DNA of 31,555 nt from Thermoflexales bacterium (GCA_015486785.1 WFQZ01000231.1:1-31555); one strand, 5' to 3'; shown: positions 14,353-23,086, numbered from the stretch's first letter. Program-made: numbers and translations. The notes: generated by a model from the letters alone, not told the origin.

Positions 14353-14942
14353 TGATGGAAAAGTTAAGCGACTGTCGGGATCGCCATAACCGGATAAGCG
14401 AGCACCAAAGGGAAGGGGAGCAGATTTTGCACTTTTCTGCTCCCGAAGATTGGGAGTACGCTGTTTACCAGTTTTCGCCGCACCATTTTTATCCGGGCGA
14501 CAAAAGCCCAGATGGACTCGTGCTTGTGCATTGCCCTCGGCGGAGTCCCTCATCGCTTGTGTGTTTCATTGAACTCAAAACCTCATCCGCTTCGGCGAAC
14601 GCCCAGCATGCTCGTGAACAACTGGAGCAGGGCATAGCTCATTTCATTCCCTGGAAACGGTGCGGGTATCTGCATTCCCACGGGGACACGCACCATGAGC
14701 GGTGGGGTAACACTCGTGATCCATTGCCACTTGAGATCGGCGCCGATCATAGAATCTGGGGGATGCGTATTGTGTGGCGGCAAGGGGGACGCTCCCCCGC
14801 TCATTTTAATCCCCGCCGCCCCGTTGAGGTTTGTGGGAAAGAGATCCGTTTTGTGCAACTGTCTCTTTCCTTGAGTAAGCCGCGCCCGGTGGAGGTTGAT
14901 TTGAAGACCTTGTTTGAGAAAGCCACGATCCCTTGTGGCTGA
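14352..14942 (+). CDS. Small protein with PD...ELK nuclease-like core, coupled to the ATPase
   Basis: I do not recognise a named family. The 196-residue product contains SPDGLVLV (Asp54) followed about 20 residues later by CFIELKTSS (Glu74, Lys76), the spacing and hydrophobic context of a PD-(D/E)XK active site. A helix with Gln residues (AQHAREQLEQGIAHF) follows, as in many RecB-like nucleases. The start ATG at 14352 overlaps the ATPase stop by one base; a second ATG follows directly. Codon use is less GC-biased than in flanking core genes. The likely reading is an ATPase-regulated nuclease or nucleic-acid-binding partner; catalysis is inference. Confidence 0.72.
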   Translation: MMEKLSDCRDRHNRISEHQREGEQILHFSAPEDWEYAVYQFSPHHFYPGDKSPDGLVLVHCPRRSPSSLVCFIELKTSSASANAQHAREQLEQGIAHFIPWKRCGYLHSHGDTHHERWGNTRDPLPLEIGADHRIWGMRIVWRQGGRSPAHFNPRRPVEVCGKEIRFVQLSLSLSKPRPVEVDLKTLFEKATIPCG

Positions 14943-14962
14943 TGGACGCACCACAGCCCCCC

Positions 14963-14998
14963 ACAAAAACCAGGCCCAGGCGGACGCCTGGGCCTGGT
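14963..14998 (-). terminator. Intrinsic terminator of the glmS-iorA transcript
   Basis: A perfect 13-base inverted repeat, 14969-14981 with 14986-14998 and a 4-base loop, is very GC-rich. On the minus strand it is followed directly by TTTTTG. It ends the iorA transcript 12 bases after the stop codon. The same stem may also hinder plus-strand readthrough from the ATPase pair but lacks a T-run in that direction. Confidence 0.92.
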
Positions 14999-15009
14999 GC
15001 ATGGAGCGT

Positions 15010-16821
15010 CTACGCGCCCCGGTAAGTTTCTTCGAAGGGCGTGATCGCCTGCGTGGGACAGACTTGAGCGCAAACGGTGCAGCCGGTACACAGCAGGGGA
15101 TCAATCTGCGCTTTGTGCTTCCCCGTCTTGGGGAAGACCTCGTCGCTCTTGAGGATCGCCGGGCAGCCGACCTGGAAGCACTTCCCGCACGCGATGCACT
15201 TATCCGGGTCCACCGTCAACCTGGGGCGCGGCTCGAAGTGCGGCGTGAAGACGCACGCCCCGCGCACAACGATGACCGCCGGCCCGTCCTTGAACGCCAT
15301 CGCGGCCTTGAGCGTCTTGTTGACCGCGTCCACGTCCCAAGCGTCTACCTCCTCCACAAAGGCGACGCCCATCGCGCGGCACACGGCGGCAATGTCAATG
15401 TGCTCGCCCTCTTGCTTCTGGAGCGTGATGCCGGTGCCGGGGTTATCTTGCTGCCCGGTCATCGCCGTGATGCGGTTATCGAGCACCGCCACCACAATGT
15501 TGGCGCGGTTGTACACGGCGGAAGCCAGCGGCGCGAGGCCGGAATGGAAGAACGTGCTGTCGCCAATCGTGGCCACGGCCTTCTCCTGCCCCCCCGCTTG
15601 ACGGAATCCGTGCGCCATCCCGATGCTGGCCCCCATAGAAATGAGCATATCCATGGAGCTGAACGGCGGCAGGACGCCCATTGAATAGCAGCCGATGTCC
15701 CCGGCGATGATCGCCTTGCGCTTGTTGCGGGCCATATCGTAGAAGAAGGCGCGGTGGGGACAGCCGGGGCACAGCGCGGGCGGACGCGGCGGCACGTGGA
15801 GCGCGGGCGGCTCCGGCAGTTCCTCCGGCGGAGCTTCGTCGATCAAGCCCGCCTGCAATGCCCCGCGCCGCACTTTTTCCAACGTCAGCTCGCCGCACAG
15901 CGGGATGATGTCCTTGCCGTGGGCCACCGAGATTCCGGCGGCCTTGAGCTGATCCTCAATGAACGGGTCCAGCTCCTCGACGACGATGAGCGTTTCCACC
16001 TCGGCGGCAAAGCTGCGGATCATCTCCAGCGGCAGGGGATAGGACATGCCGAGCTTGAGGATGGAACTGCCGGCAAACACCTCGCGCACGTACTGGTAAG
16101 CGATGCCGGTGGTCACGATGCCCAATCGCTTGTCGCCCCACTCAATGCGGTTGATGGCCGCGCTTTCGGCCCACGCGGCGATGTCGCGGAGACGTTGTTC
16201 GATCTCCGGATGGCGGCGGCGGGCAATCGCCGGGATGATCACGTGCGTCATACCGTCGCCGCGCTTGAATTTGGGCAGCGGCTTGAATTCCCGCGCCGTC
16301 GGCGGCTCGGCATCCACCACCGACTTGGAGTGCGAGAGGCGGGTCGTGGTGCGCAGGATCACCGGGGTGCGGAATCGCTCGCTCACCTCCAACGCCACGC
16401 CGACGAAGCGACGCGCGTCCTCGCTGTCCGAAGGGTCGAAGCACGGGAATTTCCCGTGGCGGGCGTATTGACGATTGTCCTGCTCGTTCTGCGAGGAAAA
16501 CGCGCCGGGATCGTCCGCACTCACCAGCACCAATCCGCCCTCCACGCCGGTGTAGGAAAGGGACATCAAGCTGTCGGCGGCCACATTGACGCCCACGTGC
16601 TTCATCGCCGCCAGCGTCCGCGCCCCGCCGAACGACGCGCCGATGGCGTTATCCAACGCCACCTTCTCATTGCTGGCCCACTCGGCTTTGATGCCGGGGT
16701 AGCGTGCAAAGTTCTCCAAAATCTCTGTGGACGGCGTGCCGGGGTAAGCCGAGGCGTATTGCACGCCCGCCTCCCAAGCTCCGAGGGCAATCGCTTCGTT
16801 GCCGGAAAGTAGAATCTTCAT
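15010..16821 (-). CDS. iorA: Indolepyruvate:ferredoxin oxidoreductase, alpha subunit
   Basis: Thiamine-diphosphate, iron-sulfur enzyme subunit of 603 residues that oxidatively decarboxylates aryl pyruvates to aryl-acetyl-CoA, reducing ferredoxin. N-terminal pyrimidine-binding region begins GNEAIALGAWEAG and AYPGTPSTE; the TPP-binding part shows CPGCPHR, GDIGCYSMG and GDSTFFHSG. Two C-terminal 4Fe-4S motifs are visible: CIACGKCFQVGCP and CTGCTVCAQVCP. Length and motif order match IorA. GAGGAGGA precedes the ATG. It follows glmS by 21 bases. The catalytic beta subunit gene iorB, normally adjacent, is absent on both sides, so it must lie elsewhere or the protein has another partner. Confidence 0.95.
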   Translation of the reverse strand: MKILLSGNEAIALGAWEAGVQYASAYPGTPSTEILENFARYPGIKAEWASNEKVALDNAIGASFGGARTLAAMKHVGVNVAADSLMSLSYTGVEGGLVLVSADDPGAFSSQNEQDNRQYARHGKFPCFDPSDSEDARRFVGVALEVSERFRTPVILRTTTRLSHSKSVVDAEPPTAREFKPLPKFKRGDGMTHVIIPAIARRRHPEIEQRLRDIAAWAESAAINRIEWGDKRLGIVTTGIAYQYVREVFAGSSILKLGMSYPLPLEMIRSFAAEVETLIVVEELDPFIEDQLKAAGISVAHGKDIIPLCGELTLEKVRRGALQAGLIDEAPPEELPEPPALHVPPRPPALCPGCPHRAFFYDMARNKRKAIIAGDIGCYSMGVLPPFSSMDMLISMGASIGMAHGFRQAGGQEKAVATIGDSTFFHSGLAPLASAVYNRANIVVAVLDNRITAMTGQQDNPGTGITLQKQEGEHIDIAAVCRAMGVAFVEEVDAWDVDAVNKTLKAAMAFKDGPAVIVVRGACVFTPHFEPRPRLTVDPDKCIACGKCFQVGCPAILKSDEVFPKTGKHKAQIDPLLCTGCTVCAQVCPTQAITPFEETYRGA

Positions 16822-16842
16822 CGGTTCCTCCTCATTTAAGGC

Positions 16843-18633
16843 TCAATCTACGGTCAAGGTCTTGCTCAAATTCCGTGGGAAGTCGGGATCGTATCCACGG
16901 GCCAGGCTCAGTTGATAGGAGAGCAGTTGCAGCGGCAGCACCGCCAGCAACGGCGTCAGCAAGGGGCCGGCGGCGGGCAGCGTGATCATCTTGTGCGCGT
17001 TCGCCCGCAGACGCGGGTCTTCCTCGGCGATGACGATGGTCTTGCCGCCGCGCACCGTGGTCTCATTGATGCCGCTGATCATCAGCGGTACGTCCTCCGG
17101 CCCGCTGACGAATAACACCGGGTAGGATTCGCGCACTGCGGCCAGCGGGCCATGCTTGAACTCGGTGGAGAGCATGCCCTCGCAGTGCGCATAGGTGATC
17201 TCTTTGAGCTTGAGTGCGCCTTCCAGCGCGATGGGATACGTCGACCCGTAGCCCAGGCAGTAGAATTCGTCCCACGCGCGGAGCGAGTCCACCAGCGCGG
17301 CCACTTGCGGCTCTGTTTCGCGCAAAGTCTGCTCAATGAGCGCGGGCAGTTGCTGCAATGACTCGGTCTCGTGTCCGCCCAAGCGCATCGCCAGGTAGAG
17401 GAAAGCCAGCATCTGGTTGGTGAAGGTCTTGGTGGCGGGCACGCTGATTTCGTAGCCGCAGGCCAGGGGCAAATAGCGGTCGCATTTCTTGGTCAGCGTG
17501 GAGCCGATGACGTTGACCAGTCCCAGAGCCTGCATCTCGTTGGCCCGCGCGGCGTGCAGCGCGTTGAGCACGTCCTTGGTCTCCCCGCTCTGGCTGACGA
17601 AGATGCCCACGTCCTCCGGCCCCACGGTGGGCGCGTACTGCGGGATGAATTGCGGGGCCAGCACCGGAATCGCCGGGCGACCGGCCAGGCGGGCCAAGTA
17701 CACCGATCCGGCCACGCAGGCGTGATAGCTGGTGCCGCAGCCGATCAGGTAGAGATTGCGTGCCCGCCGCATCTGCTCTACGAAAGGGGCCACGTGCGGC
17801 GAGGCGTCGAAGAGGTGCAGCAGTTCCTGGGCCACTTGCGGCTGCTCGTGGATCTCCTTGAGCATGAAGTGCGCGTAGCCGCCTTTCTGCGCGGCATCCA
17901 TTCCCTCGGTGACTTCCTCGATCTCGCGGGAGATCGGCTGCCCGGTAGCTACGTCAATGAGCGTGAGCCGCTCCGCCCGCAAGACCACGATCTCACCGTC
18001 CTCCATCCGCAGCACGTGCCGCGTGAGCGGGAGGATTGACGGAAGGTCGGACGAAACGCAGGAAAACCCCTCGCCCAGTCCGGCGACCAGGCCGGAGCCT
18101 TTCTTGAAGGCGTACAATTCCTCCTCGCCGGCCCGCCCGATGACGAAAGCATAATCGCCCTCCAAGTCTTCGTAGGCGTGGCGGATCGCTTCGAGCATGG
18201 AATAGCCCCGATCCACGTATCGCTCCACCGCGTGGACGCATGTCTCGCCGTCATTGGTGGAGCGCACCGTCATCCCTTCGGCGATGAACGCGGCACGCAA
18301 TTCAATGTTGTTGACCACGTTGCCGTTATGTGCGCCCACCAAATCGCCGTCTGAGTCCAGATGCGGCTGCGAGTTCACCTGGGATGGCACGCCGAACGTG
18401 GCCCAGCGCAGTTGCGTGATTCCGCGCCGCCCGCTCATTTCCGCGAAGTTGAGCCGCTCGGCTACGTCATCCACCTTGCCCACGTCCTTGCGCAAGTCAA
18501 TGCTGCCATCCTCGTGGAGCGTGGCGCATCCCACCGAGTCGTACCCGCGATACGAAAGTCGTCGTGCCGCCGCGATTAGGATCGGGCCTAGCGTTTGTTC
18601 CTCCTGCGTCACAATGCCAAAGATACCGCACAT
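16843..18633 (-). CDS. glmS: Glutamine-fructose-6-phosphate aminotransferase (GlmS-like)
   Basis: Makes glucosamine-6-phosphate from fructose-6-phosphate and glutamine, the first step to UDP-GlcNAc. The 596 residues contain an N-terminal Ntn glutaminase domain with Cys2 (MCGIFGIV), a glutamine site including RWAT and AHNGNVVNN, two SIS isomerase domains (LIGCGTSYHA, VSQSGETKD, LGYGSTYPIALEGALKLKE) and the closing DPDFPRNLSKTLTVD. STEFKHGPLA carries the catalytic His of the isomerase site. One oddity is RWATFG where most GlmS have RWATHG (Phe80 for the glutamine-site His), and NSQPH for NAHPH. An AGGAGG site lies 11 bases from the ATG, a little far. No glmS ribozyme signature was recognised in the leader. 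Confidence 0.92.
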   Translation of the reverse strand: MCGIFGIVTQEEQTLGPILIAAARRLSYRGYDSVGCATLHEDGSIDLRKDVGKVDDVAERLNFAEMSGRRGITQLRWATFGVPSQVNSQPHLDSDGDLVGAHNGNVVNNIELRAAFIAEGMTVRSTNDGETCVHAVERYVDRGYSMLEAIRHAYEDLEGDYAFVIGRAGEEELYAFKKGSGLVAGLGEGFSCVSSDLPSILPLTRHVLRMEDGEIVVLRAERLTLIDVATGQPISREIEEVTEGMDAAQKGGYAHFMLKEIHEQPQVAQELLHLFDASPHVAPFVEQMRRARNLYLIGCGTSYHACVAGSVYLARLAGRPAIPVLAPQFIPQYAPTVGPEDVGIFVSQSGETKDVLNALHAARANEMQALGLVNVIGSTLTKKCDRYLPLACGYEISVPATKTFTNQMLAFLYLAMRLGGHETESLQQLPALIEQTLRETEPQVAALVDSLRAWDEFYCLGYGSTYPIALEGALKLKEITYAHCEGMLSTEFKHGPLAAVRESYPVLFVSGPEDVPLMISGINETTVRGGKTIVIAEEDPRLRANAHKMITLPAAGPLLTPLLAVLPLQLLSYQLSLARGYDPDFPRNLSKTLTVD

Positions 18634-18715
18634 AGCAATTACTGCCTCCTGGAAAATTTTGTGCGCCCGGTCCGCCCGTGGCGCGAATCTTGAGCCTCGT
18701 TCTTCCGCGCTTGCA

Positions 18716-18743
18716 ATGTTAGGCCAATCTGCGTGCCAGGCAA
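18716..18743 (-). promoter_or_regulatory. Possible glmS promoter
   Basis: On the minus strand, TTGCCT (18743-18738) and TAACAT (18721-18716) are separated by 16 bases, giving a leader of about 75 bases. Both boxes are imperfect. The 184-base gap between glmS and the divergent glycosyltransferase gene must hold promoters for both; no clear one was found for the plus strand. Confidence 0.35.
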
Positions 18744-18817
18744 GTTCCGCCGCAGTTTGAAGCGGCTGTTTGTCTGGTATCCTTGGCGCGTGGCAGAACT
18801 TTCCGAGGAGGGCTTAG

Positions 18818-19570
18818 ATGAAACTATCGCTCATTATGCCGGTCTATAACGAGATCAACACGATAGATGAGATCATCGCGCGGGTGCGGGCGGTGAAGCT
18901 GGATGTGCGAATCTGGGCGGAGCACGCGGACGAGCGCACGATCCACCTGGAGCGCGAATTGGTCATCGTGGACGATGGCTCGACCGACGGCACTCGCGCT
19001 TACCTAGATACGCTGCGCGGTCAGCCGGACATCGTGTTGATCTTCCACGAGCGGAATCAAGGGAAGGGTGGGGCGGTGCGTACCGGCTTACAGCACGCCG
19101 GCGGCGATATTTGCTTGATCCAGGATGCCGATCTGGAGTATGACCCGCGCGATTATCCGGCGTTGCTGCGCCCCATCTTGGAAAAGCGCACGCAAGTGGT
19201 GTACGGCTCTCGCTTTCGCGGCGGGCCGACCAAGGCGATGTTCTTCTGGCACATGCTGGGGAATCGCTTCCTCACGTTTGTGACCAACATGCTGTACGAC
19301 ACGATCTTGACCGACATGGAGACCTGTTACAAGGCTTTCACTCGTGAGGTGGCTGATTGCTTGGACTTGCATGCCACCGGCTGGGGCTTCGACCCGGAGC
19401 TGACGGCGCAAATTCTGCTCTGCGGCCATCGCATCTACGAGGTGCCGATCTCGTATGCCGGGCGCGAGTTTGAGGAAGGGAAGAAGATTTCCTGGCGCGA
19501 CGGCTTCACGGTGCTGGGGACGCTGCTCAAGTATCGGCTTACGGGATACCGCCCGCCAAAGTCACGGTGA
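18818..19570 (+). CDS. GT2-family glycosyltransferase, dolichyl/polyprenyl-phosphate mannosyltransferase-like
   Basis: A 250-residue GT-A fold glycosyltransferase. Seen: LSLIMPVYNE at the N-terminus, VDDGSTDGT (residues 51-59), GKGGAVRTG (82-90), and the metal-binding QDADLEYDP with Asp103 and Asp105. There is no C-terminal membrane domain, so it resembles short Dpm1-type enzymes that transfer a sugar from a nucleotide donor to a lipid phosphate carrier; donor and acceptor are not predictable. A GAGGAGGG ribosome site supports the ATG. An inserted 15-residue stretch (WAEHADERTIHLERE) precedes the DDGS strand. The last 32 bases overlap the comEA-like gene on the other strand. Confidence 0.88.
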   Translation: MKLSLIMPVYNEINTIDEIIARVRAVKLDVRIWAEHADERTIHLERELVIVDDGSTDGTRAYLDTLRGQPDIVLIFHERNQGKGGAVRTGLQHAGGDICLIQDADLEYDPRDYPALLRPILEKRTQVVYGSRFRGGPTKAMFFWHMLGNRFLTFVTNMLYDTILTDMETCYKAFTREVADCLDLHATGWGFDPELTAQILLCGHRIYEVPISYAGREFEEGKKISWRDGFTVLGTLLKYRLTGYRPPKSR

Positions 19571-20219
19571 TGTACGGCTCAATGTCGTGGTACTTGGCGA
19601 CGCCGATGCCGGACACGTTGAGCAGTTCGCGGCACGTCTGAAACGCCCCGTGCTCGGTGCGGTAATCCACGATGCGTTGCGCCAGCACCGGGCCGATGTT
19701 GGGCAAGGTGGTGAGTTCCTCCGCCGTGGCCTCGTTGATCGCGATCAGCCCGCCCACCGTGTGCGTGGAGACGGTGGAAGCTGCCTGCGGCGTGTTGGGG
19801 ATTGCCCGCGTGGGGACGGCGACGTGTTGATGGTCGGCCAGCGGGGCCGCCAAGTTGAGCGTGTCCAAGTCGGCATTGTCCGCCGCGCCTCCGGCGGCCC
19901 GCAGCGCGTCTTTGACCAGCGATCCGGGCGGCACGATCACCACTTGCGGCGTTAGCACCGCCCCGCTGACGTACACCCGCAACGGCGAGGGCGTGACCGT
20001 CGGCCAGGGGGTGTAATCCGCCGGTACGACGCACACATCCCCCCGATGGGGCGGCGGCGTGAGTTCCGGCTGGCGCGAATCGGCATCTAGGTACGTCCCG
20101 TAGCCGATGACGGCCCCGATCAGCAGCCCGATGATGGTCATCATCACCAGGTAGCCCCGGTAACGGATTCTCAATTGCCGTTGGAAGTCCTCAAACGAAT
20201 CGAAGTCCCAGTCTTCCAC
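19539..20219 (-). CDS. comEA: ComEA-like membrane-anchored DNA-binding protein (SLBB plus helix-hairpin-helix)
   Basis: A likely competence DNA receptor of 226 residues: a cytoplasmic N-terminus, one membrane helix at about 23-44, a Pro-rich linker, an SLBB-like domain (LRVYVSGAV through PPGSLVKDALRAAGG) and a C-terminal helix-hairpin-helix pair (INEATAEELTTLPNIGPVLA and LLNVSGIGVAKY). That domain order matches ComEA of Gram-positive-type bacteria. The frame opens far upstream inside the GAF gene, but the GTG at 20219 is preferred, with GGAGG six bases before it and a 13-base gap from the GAF stop. No comEC is in the window. It is the last gene of the nine-gene minus-strand run and has no visible terminator. 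Confidence 0.85.
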   Translation of the reverse strand: MEDWDFDSFEDFQRQLRIRYRGYLVMMTIIGLLIGAVIGYGTYLDADSRQPELTPPPHRGDVCVVPADYTPWPTVTPSPLRVYVSGAVLTPQVVIVPPGSLVKDALRAAGGAADNADLDTLNLAAPLADHQHVAVPTRAIPNTPQAASTVSTHTVGGLIAINEATAEELTTLPNIGPVLAQRIVDYRTEHGAFQTCRELLNVSGIGVAKYHDIEPYITVTLAGGIP

Positions 20220-20232
20220 TGGCTGCCTCCGT

Positions 20233-20871
20233 TCAAGCCAGGAGTGCCAAAATGTCGGTGGGTGGCAGGTTGCGCGGCACGCCGGGCGGCGTGTAGCGGC
20301 TGAGCGCACTGGCGGCGATGTGTCCCAAAATGGAGAGCATCGCCGCGTCTTCCTCGGTGAACTCCCCGTGCCGTTTGTTGAGCAGCTCCAGCACCCCGTA
20401 GACTTCTCCGTCCAGCAGCATCGGCACGCACAGCAGGGAGCGGGTCATAAAGGCGAATTCCTCGTCAATGACGTTGGAGAAACGCCAGTCTTGGCGCGGA
20501 TTGTTGACGATGACCGGCCCGCCGTTGTGCAACACCCATCCGGCCACGCCCGCATCGCTGGGGATTTCCCGCCCCGGCAACTGCTGCTGCAATCTGCCGT
20601 GGACGAGGATAAAGGTCAGCGTGTCGTGCTCCGGATCAAAGTACAGCAGCGAGCTGTCTTCCACATCAATGACGCGGCTGATTTCCTGAAGTCGCTGATC
20701 CAGCATCCGCAGCGGGTTGTCCTCGCGCACGATCCATTGCCCGGTCCAGTAGAGCTTGGCCATCAGATCGAGATGGCGGTGCAGCTTGGCTATCTCGACG
20801 CGCTGATTGGCCGTTTCCTGGCGCAACTTGCTGACTTCTTGTTGCAGATAGCGGGTGGCCTGTGTGTTCAT
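20233..20871 (-). CDS. GAF-domain protein with N-terminal coiled coil
   Basis: A 212-residue soluble protein. Residues 4-35 (YLQQEVSKLRQETANQRVEI) look like a coiled coil; residues 45-195 form a GAF domain (LDQRLQEISRVIDVEDSSLL, GVAGWVLHNGGPVIVNN, SLLCVPMLLDGEVYGVLEL). There is no kinase, output or DNA-binding domain, so it probably signals by protein contact. The ATG at 20871 is chosen over an upstream TTG because it lies one base after the ftsK stop and behind a GGGAGGG site, so translation is coupled to ftsK. The ligand is unknown. Confidence 0.85.
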   Translation of the reverse strand: MNTQATRYLQQEVSKLRQETANQRVEIAKLHRHLDLMAKLYWTGQWIVREDNPLRMLDQRLQEISRVIDVEDSSLLYFDPEHDTLTFILVHGRLQQQLPGREIPSDAGVAGWVLHNGGPVIVNNPRQDWRFSNVIDEEFAFMTRSLLCVPMLLDGEVYGVLELLNKRHGEFTEEDAAMLSILGHIAASALSRYTPPGVPRNLPPTDILALLA

Positions 20872-20872
20872 C

Positions 20873-23086
20873 CTATCCCTCCCCTCGATCAATGACTTGC
20901 CGTTTGCGACCGGCGCTTTCTTGCGGCCCGACGATGCCCATAGCCTCCATCTCCTCCATCAGCCGTGCGGCGCGGGGGTAGCTGATGTGCAGCCGGCGTT
21001 GCAAGCCCGATGTGGAGATGCTGCCTTGCTGCTTCGCCCAGGCGATGGCGCGATCCAGCAGGGAAGCGTCTTCCGGCTGCCCTTGGAGGCGCAGCTTCTC
21101 CGCGCCGCGATGTTTTCCCACGGCCCACGGGGCTTTTTCCGGCATCGTGCCGGCTTGTTTTTGCCAGAACTCGCGGAGCGCGATGAGTTCTTCCTCGGAG
21201 ATGTAGCAGCTTTGGATGCGCTGCGGGGCGGATGCGTCGGGCGGCAGGAACAGCATATCGCCTTGCCCCAACAGGGATTCCGCGCCGGGCGTGTCAATGA
21301 TGACCCGCGAATCGACGTTGCTGCTGGTGGCGAAGCTAACCCGCGCCGGAAAGTTCGCCTTGATCAGCCCGGTGACGACGTTGGTGCTGGGCCGTTGCGT
21401 GGCTACCACCAGGTGGATGCCGGTGGCCCGTGCCATCTGCGCGATGCGGGTGAGCAGTCGCTCCGTTTCGTCCGGCGCACTGAGCATTAGGTCGGCCAGC
21501 TCGTCAATCAGCACCACGATACGCGGCAACGGCGCCTCGCCGCGCCGCTGCTGCTTGGCGTTGTAACGATCCAGGTTGCGGGCGATGGCGGTGGCGAAGA
21601 GTTTGTAGCGGCGATCCATCTCGTGGGCCACCCAGCGCAGGGCGCGGATGATCTGCGCCAAGTCCGTCTCCGTGGGGCCGAGCAGGTGCGGCAGGCCGTT
21701 GAGGTGGCTCAGTTCCACGATCTTCGGATCAATGGTCAGCAGGCGCAACGTCGCCGGGCTGTTGTTCATCACCAGACTGGCGGCCAGCGATTTGACGAAG
21801 ATGGACTTCCCGCTGCCCGTCGTCCCGGCGACCAGCAAGTGCGGCATTTTGGCCAGATCGGCCACGATGGCACTACCGGCCACGTCCAGCCCCAGCGCGA
21901 AGCAGAGCGGGGCCTCACATTGCGCGAAGGCCGGGGTCTCCAGCACACTGCGCAGCGTGACGGTGGCTTTCTTGCGGTTGGGCACCTCAATGCCCACGAT
22001 GGATCGTCCCGGCACCGGGGCTTCAATGCGCAGGGATTGCGCCGAGAGTGCCAACGCCAGGTCGTCGGCCAGCGCGGCGATCTGACTGATGCGCACTTTA
22101 CGCGGCGGTTCGTCTTCGCCGCGCTCAATGTAGCCCGGCGCCACGCCAAATTGGGTGACCGTCGGGCCGCGCCGCACTTCCGGGATTTCCGCCGGCAGGT
22201 GGAATTGGGCCAGCGTCTTTTTGATGATCCGTTTGGCCTCTTCCACTTCCCGATCCGACGGCCCCATCATCTGCCCCGGACGTAGCAATGAGAGCGGCGG
22301 CAGGTCGGCGGGGCGGTCAATCGGCGTGGCCGACGGGGCGGACTTTTTGCCCCGTGACCGTTTGGTGCGTTTGGGCCGGGTGATCGGTTTGGCGGCGGTG
22401 TGGATGGGGGGCGGCGCAGTCCGCGTAGCCGACGGGGCGGCGGATTCAACCGCCGGTGAGCGCAAAGTCAACCACGCCGCGCCCAGCCGCGTGCCCCATT
22501 GCCGCACGTCCTCGCGGGTCACGTCGCACGCCAGGGCCACCCCGAAGATCGCCACGCCGCCCAGCAGGACCGCGGTCGGCCACAAGCCGAGGTAGTTATC
22601 AATGAAGACGTACAGTGCCCAGCCCACCAATCCCCCGCCGTAGCCCGATTCGACCAGCGACCAGCCATACGCCTTGAGGCTTAGATGGGTGAGGGCCAGC
22701 GAGCCGAAGAGCATCAGCTCCAGCCCGATGAAGGGCCGCCAGCGCCACGCGGTGGGCTGATGTACCAGATGGCGCAGCCACAGCAGCCCCACGGCGACGA
22801 TCAACGCGGCGAAGGGATACGCGCCCCAGCCCAGCAGATACACCCACACTTTGGCCCAGCGCGTGACGAGTTTCCCGGAGTTCATCCCGGCGATGGTGAA
22901 CAAGGTCACTACGCCCAGCCCGATCAAAGCCAGGGCGGCCAGTTGCTGCCCGGTGGGGCCGAGGAGCACTTGTGCGACTTTCCGCGCATAGCGTGATCCG
23001 GTCATCAGCCACGGGGGAAGTGTGCGCTTCACCTGGGTGCGGCGGCCTTGGCGTGCCGTCGCGCGATTGCGTTTTTTGGGCTGCAT
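20873..23086 (-). CDS. ftsK: DNA translocase FtsK/SpoIIIE
   Basis: Septum-located ATP-driven DNA pump of 737 residues that segregates chromosome ends at division and activates Xer recombination. A basic N-terminus precedes about four membrane helices (residues 48-190), a Pro/Lys-rich linker (215-262), then the alpha/beta motor with Walker A GTTGSGKS at 421-428, Walker B IVVLIDELADLM and RATGIHLVVATQRPS. The gamma winged helix that reads KOPS-like DNA sites is present (SISTSGLQRRLHISYPRAAR). The frame opens at an ATG at 23104, but the ATG at 23086 follows GGAGGG at correct spacing and is preferred. All parts needed for function appear intact. Confidence 0.95.
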   Translation of the reverse strand: MQPKKRNRATARQGRRTQVKRTLPPWLMTGSRYARKVAQVLLGPTGQQLAALALIGLGVVTLFTIAGMNSGKLVTRWAKVWVYLLGWGAYPFAALIVAVGLLWLRHLVHQPTAWRWRPFIGLELMLFGSLALTHLSLKAYGWSLVESGYGGGLVGWALYVFIDNYLGLWPTAVLLGGVAIFGVALACDVTREDVRQWGTRLGAAWLTLRSPAVESAAPSATRTAPPPIHTAAKPITRPKRTKRSRGKKSAPSATPIDRPADLPPLSLLRPGQMMGPSDREVEEAKRIIKKTLAQFHLPAEIPEVRRGPTVTQFGVAPGYIERGEDEPPRKVRISQIAALADDLALALSAQSLRIEAPVPGRSIVGIEVPNRKKATVTLRSVLETPAFAQCEAPLCFALGLDVAGSAIVADLAKMPHLLVAGTTGSGKSIFVKSLAASLVMNNSPATLRLLTIDPKIVELSHLNGLPHLLGPTETDLAQIIRALRWVAHEMDRRYKLFATAIARNLDRYNAKQQRRGEAPLPRIVVLIDELADLMLSAPDETERLLTRIAQMARATGIHLVVATQRPSTNVVTGLIKANFPARVSFATSSNVDSRVIIDTPGAESLLGQGDMLFLPPDASAPQRIQSCYISEEELIALREFWQKQAGTMPEKAPWAVGKHRGAEKLRLQGQPEDASLLDRAIAWAKQQGSISTSGLQRRLHISYPRAARLMEEMEAMGIVGPQESAGRKRQVIDRGEG

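Noticed and set aside
9605..14942. Complete integrative element with direct-repeat ends
   Set aside because: No matching direct repeats, integrase or transfer genes were found within or at the edges of this accessory stretch.
15754..16812. Plus-strand open frame of 352 codons opposite iorA
   Set aside because: Shadow of a well-defined iorA; composition is Arg/Gly/Ala/His-rich as expected for antisense GC-rich DNA.
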